Assembly: GCF_020497125.1 (NCBI RefSeq)
Contig: NC_059080.1
Location: forward strand, 48,425,563 to 48,489,562
Reading direction: 5' to 3'
Origin: Mauremys mutica
Lineage: Eukaryota > Chordata > Testudines > Geoemydidae
DNA: 64,000 nucleotides
The notes beneath the pieces were generated by a model. That model saw only the letters and a list, made by a program, of their open reading frames with translations. It was not told where the DNA came from and searched no databases. Shown piece after piece: positions 60,469 through 64,000 of this stretch. Made by a program: the position numbers and the translations under genes. The first letter of the stretch is position 1. Each line of letters opens with the position of its first letter.

Positions 60469-60853
60469 TAAGTCTCCACTGGCCCAAGAAGCAAGTGTCA
60501 TCTCTGAACCTGTCTGCCTGTCTCTTTCATTGTTTCTGTCTCACAAACAAGCTCCCAGCCAGGGAGCAGGGACATGTAGAGAGCCAGAACCGAGCCATGG
60601 TCCTGTGATCCCTGAAACACTCGGGTGACAACCAAGCCAGCTGGGTTCTACCTCTTTAGATTAGTTATTTATTTTACTATACCCTTATTGTGACAATGAA
60701 GGTTTACAGAAAAACCTCCCCATCTAATTGAAAAGCAAAATCCTGACCAATTACAAATTCCTCCCTGCCCCTGCCCCCCAGAGAGTGATTGGTTACTTCC
60801 AAACACCATCTCTTTTAACTCAACTTGATGTCGTCATCCAGTTTTCACTCTTA

Positions 60854-61123
60854 GGCTATGTCTACACTAGTATGTTTGTTGGCATAACTTTTGTTGGGCA
60901 GGGCTGTGAAAAAACACACCCCTGACCAATGTAAGTGTCACTGATAGAAGCACCAGCATGGACAGCGTTATATCAGTGGGATGCCAGTTGTAGGGGGTGT
61001 TTAATTATGCCAGCGAGAGAGCTCTCTCCTGCCGGCATAGAGAAGCTACACAGGAGACCTTACACTGGCGCAGCTGCAGCAGTACAGCTGTGCCACTGTA
61101 AGGTCCATAGTGTAGCCATAGCC
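60854..61123. mobile_element. Harbinger-type MITE (GGCTATGTCTACACTA)
   Basis: 270 bp with TIRs GGCTATGTCTACACTA and TAGTGTAGCCATAGCC, flanked by perfect TTA (60851-60853 and 61124-61126). It is non-coding. The TIR is related to the palindromic MITEs, but the interior differs. Confidence 0.88.
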
Positions 61124-61126
61124 TTA

Positions 61127-62424
61127 GATGCAGTGATAATTCTTTACTTCAGCGGCAAGTCTGTTCCACCTATTCAATACCCTCCCTGTGACATAATACC
61201 AAACTGTCAAAATCTACCTTTTGCGTGCCCCAAACTGGTGTGAAAATCCCAGTGTTCTCAGCTTCCAGTGGGTGTGCTGACTGAGGTTTGTCTGTCTAAA
61301 CCCCCGACTTGTGCAAGGACACAAGGAGTGCGTGCACTGGGAGTTGCGCACATGTTAATCAGAGGATTAATGTTGGCTTTTACAAAGCTGATCCTAAATT
61401 CTTCCTTCTTAACTTAGATCTGTGTCATCTTATTCTGATCTTCCCAATGACCTCAGATACTTTTTTTGGTAGTAATCCTTATTTTATAGCCAACACTTAA
61501 TAATAACCCTTGGCCAGCATATTTAGATTTTGGTTCCAAGATCTAAGCATCCAAACCCAAATTTAGGTACCTATGGAAGTGGCTTTATTCTCAGAGTGGC
61601 TGAGTACCCACAAATCCTAGAGAACCTAAAGGTGTCCTTATCTTTCCTCTCAAGCCCTAATTCATATGCTTTGATCATGTCCCCTTTTAATAGTCTCCTC
61701 CCAAGGCTAAATAATCCCATCGTTAATTTCCCTTTCCATGTAAAACACTCCATTCCAGGATTCCTCTTTAGTTTTTTTTACACTGAATTCCTGAGAGCTG
61801 ATTGAAAAATGGAATTGCCATCCCATGGAGAGTGTTGATAAATCAACATTTGTTTTCATCCCAAATCAGGTCAAAAAAGTCTAAATATCAAAGATTTTTA
61901 CACAATGAAAAGTTCCAAAGAGTTTCATTTCAGGAATGTCAAAACTTGTCAACTGAAATGAAATGTTTCGACATTCCACAGGCAGAGACTGCAGTGCATC
62001 ATGGGAGGTGTAGTCCAGCCAGGGAGCAGGGTCCATAGGTTAGAATGCAGGCACAAAGGACCCGGAAATACAATTCCCATAAGGCACTGAAGCAGCAATG
62101 CAAGAAGACTCAATGCTTAAGGTCAATGCAAAACGAAACATAACATCTCATTGATTTTCTTGATGGAACGTTCTGTGGAAATCTATCTTTTCCCATGGAA
62201 AAAAATGAGTGTCAACAAAACCCCATTTTCTAATGGCAAAATGTTCCACCTGAACAGATTCCACTAGCTTTAGTCCTTTCTAAAGGCAAAGTGTCTTTCT
62301 CCAATGAGTTCTCTCAAATTAAACAGTCTGATCCAAACGGGTCAGCCGTTTCTTTATCTGCCAGTCTCCCTCCTCTGCTCTAGCTCCTCCTCCCTTAACC
62401 TGGATGTTTCTCCTGCTCTTGTAG
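61127..62424. other. Distal intron 2, no gene
   Basis: An antisense CR1/L3-like relic lies at about 61600-61760 (minus strand GLFSLGRRLLKGDMIKAYE). The rest is unremarkable, ending in the pyrimidine tract and acceptor of SNED1 exon 3. Confidence 0.5.
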
Positions 62425-63857
<1,433 letters not shown>

Positions 63858-63960
63858 ATGGTACTCAGGTGGCTAGATCAGTGACAGAGCCAGGATTAAA
63901 ACTTAGGTCCTCCGAGTCCTAGTACTGTGCCTTAACCACTAGACAACACTATTTCCAGGG
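63858..63960 (-). repeat. MIR/CORE-SINE fragment, antisense
   Basis: GTGACAGAGCCAGGATTAAA followed by TAGGTCCTCCGAGTCCTAGT and TTAACCACTAGACAACACT are antisense MIR blocks. Confidence 0.7.
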
Positions 63961-64000
63961 CCTTGTTGTGCTGTGCCCTGTATACATGTGGCCAGCACCC

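Overview
The window is non-coding-rich vertebrate nuclear DNA. It is most likely from a cryptodiran (hidden-neck) turtle. It carries two tRNA-derived SINEs of the turtle type, with a CR1/L2-like 3' tail. It also carries many CR1 LINE copies, Penelope-like elements (PLEs), old MIR/CORE-SINE copies, and a dense population of hAT and Harbinger-type MITEs. The species call is an inference from repeat content. The vertebrate assignment is firm because of the host gene.

Only one host gene can be supported: the 5' part of SNED1 (sushi, nidogen and EGF-like domains 1), on the + strand. Three coding exons are visible: 4059-4262 (signal peptide and mature N-terminus), 54230-54517 and 62425-62565 (the first two thirds or so of the NIDO region). 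All junctions are phase 0 and have good GT/AG signals. Together they give 211 uninterrupted codons, and the gene continues beyond base 64000. Intron 1 is about 50.0 kb and intron 2 about 7.9 kb. A plausible core promoter (inverted CCAAT plus a TATA-like box) lies near 3540-3569.

Layout: 1-3539, upstream flank with one hAT MITE and a CA microsatellite. 3540-4262, candidate promoter, 5' UTR and exon 1. 4263-54229, intron 1. This intron holds palindromic MITEs, a Tigger-like element expanded by a GC-rich minisatellite (12473-13278), and a decayed hAT transposase gene (about 23.7-25.7 kb) with two nested MITEs. It also holds a head-to-head PLE terminus (29927-30178), a 1.35-kb hAT element (31557-32904), a foldback hAT element with two transposase C-termini (34404-36059), and an LTR-like GC-rich insert (37621-38545). 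Two CR1 copies in opposite orientation follow (41.2-42.9 kb and 43.4-46.8 kb); the second is split by a MITE and a solo-LTR-like element. 54518-62424, intron 2, holds a nested stack: CR1, invaded by a PLE, invaded by a SINE and hAT elements. A second PLE with a GIY-YIG endonuclease relic and two Harbinger-type MITEs follow.

The most interesting observation is in three MITE copies (9330-9625, 49553-49848 and about 60169-60468). Their internal hairpin stems differ between copies but stay complementary within each copy, so both arms changed together, while one loop (GAATA) is constant. Exact 8-bp target duplications can be read for many hAT insertions. Their TSDs fall into two classes that track the terminal repeats.
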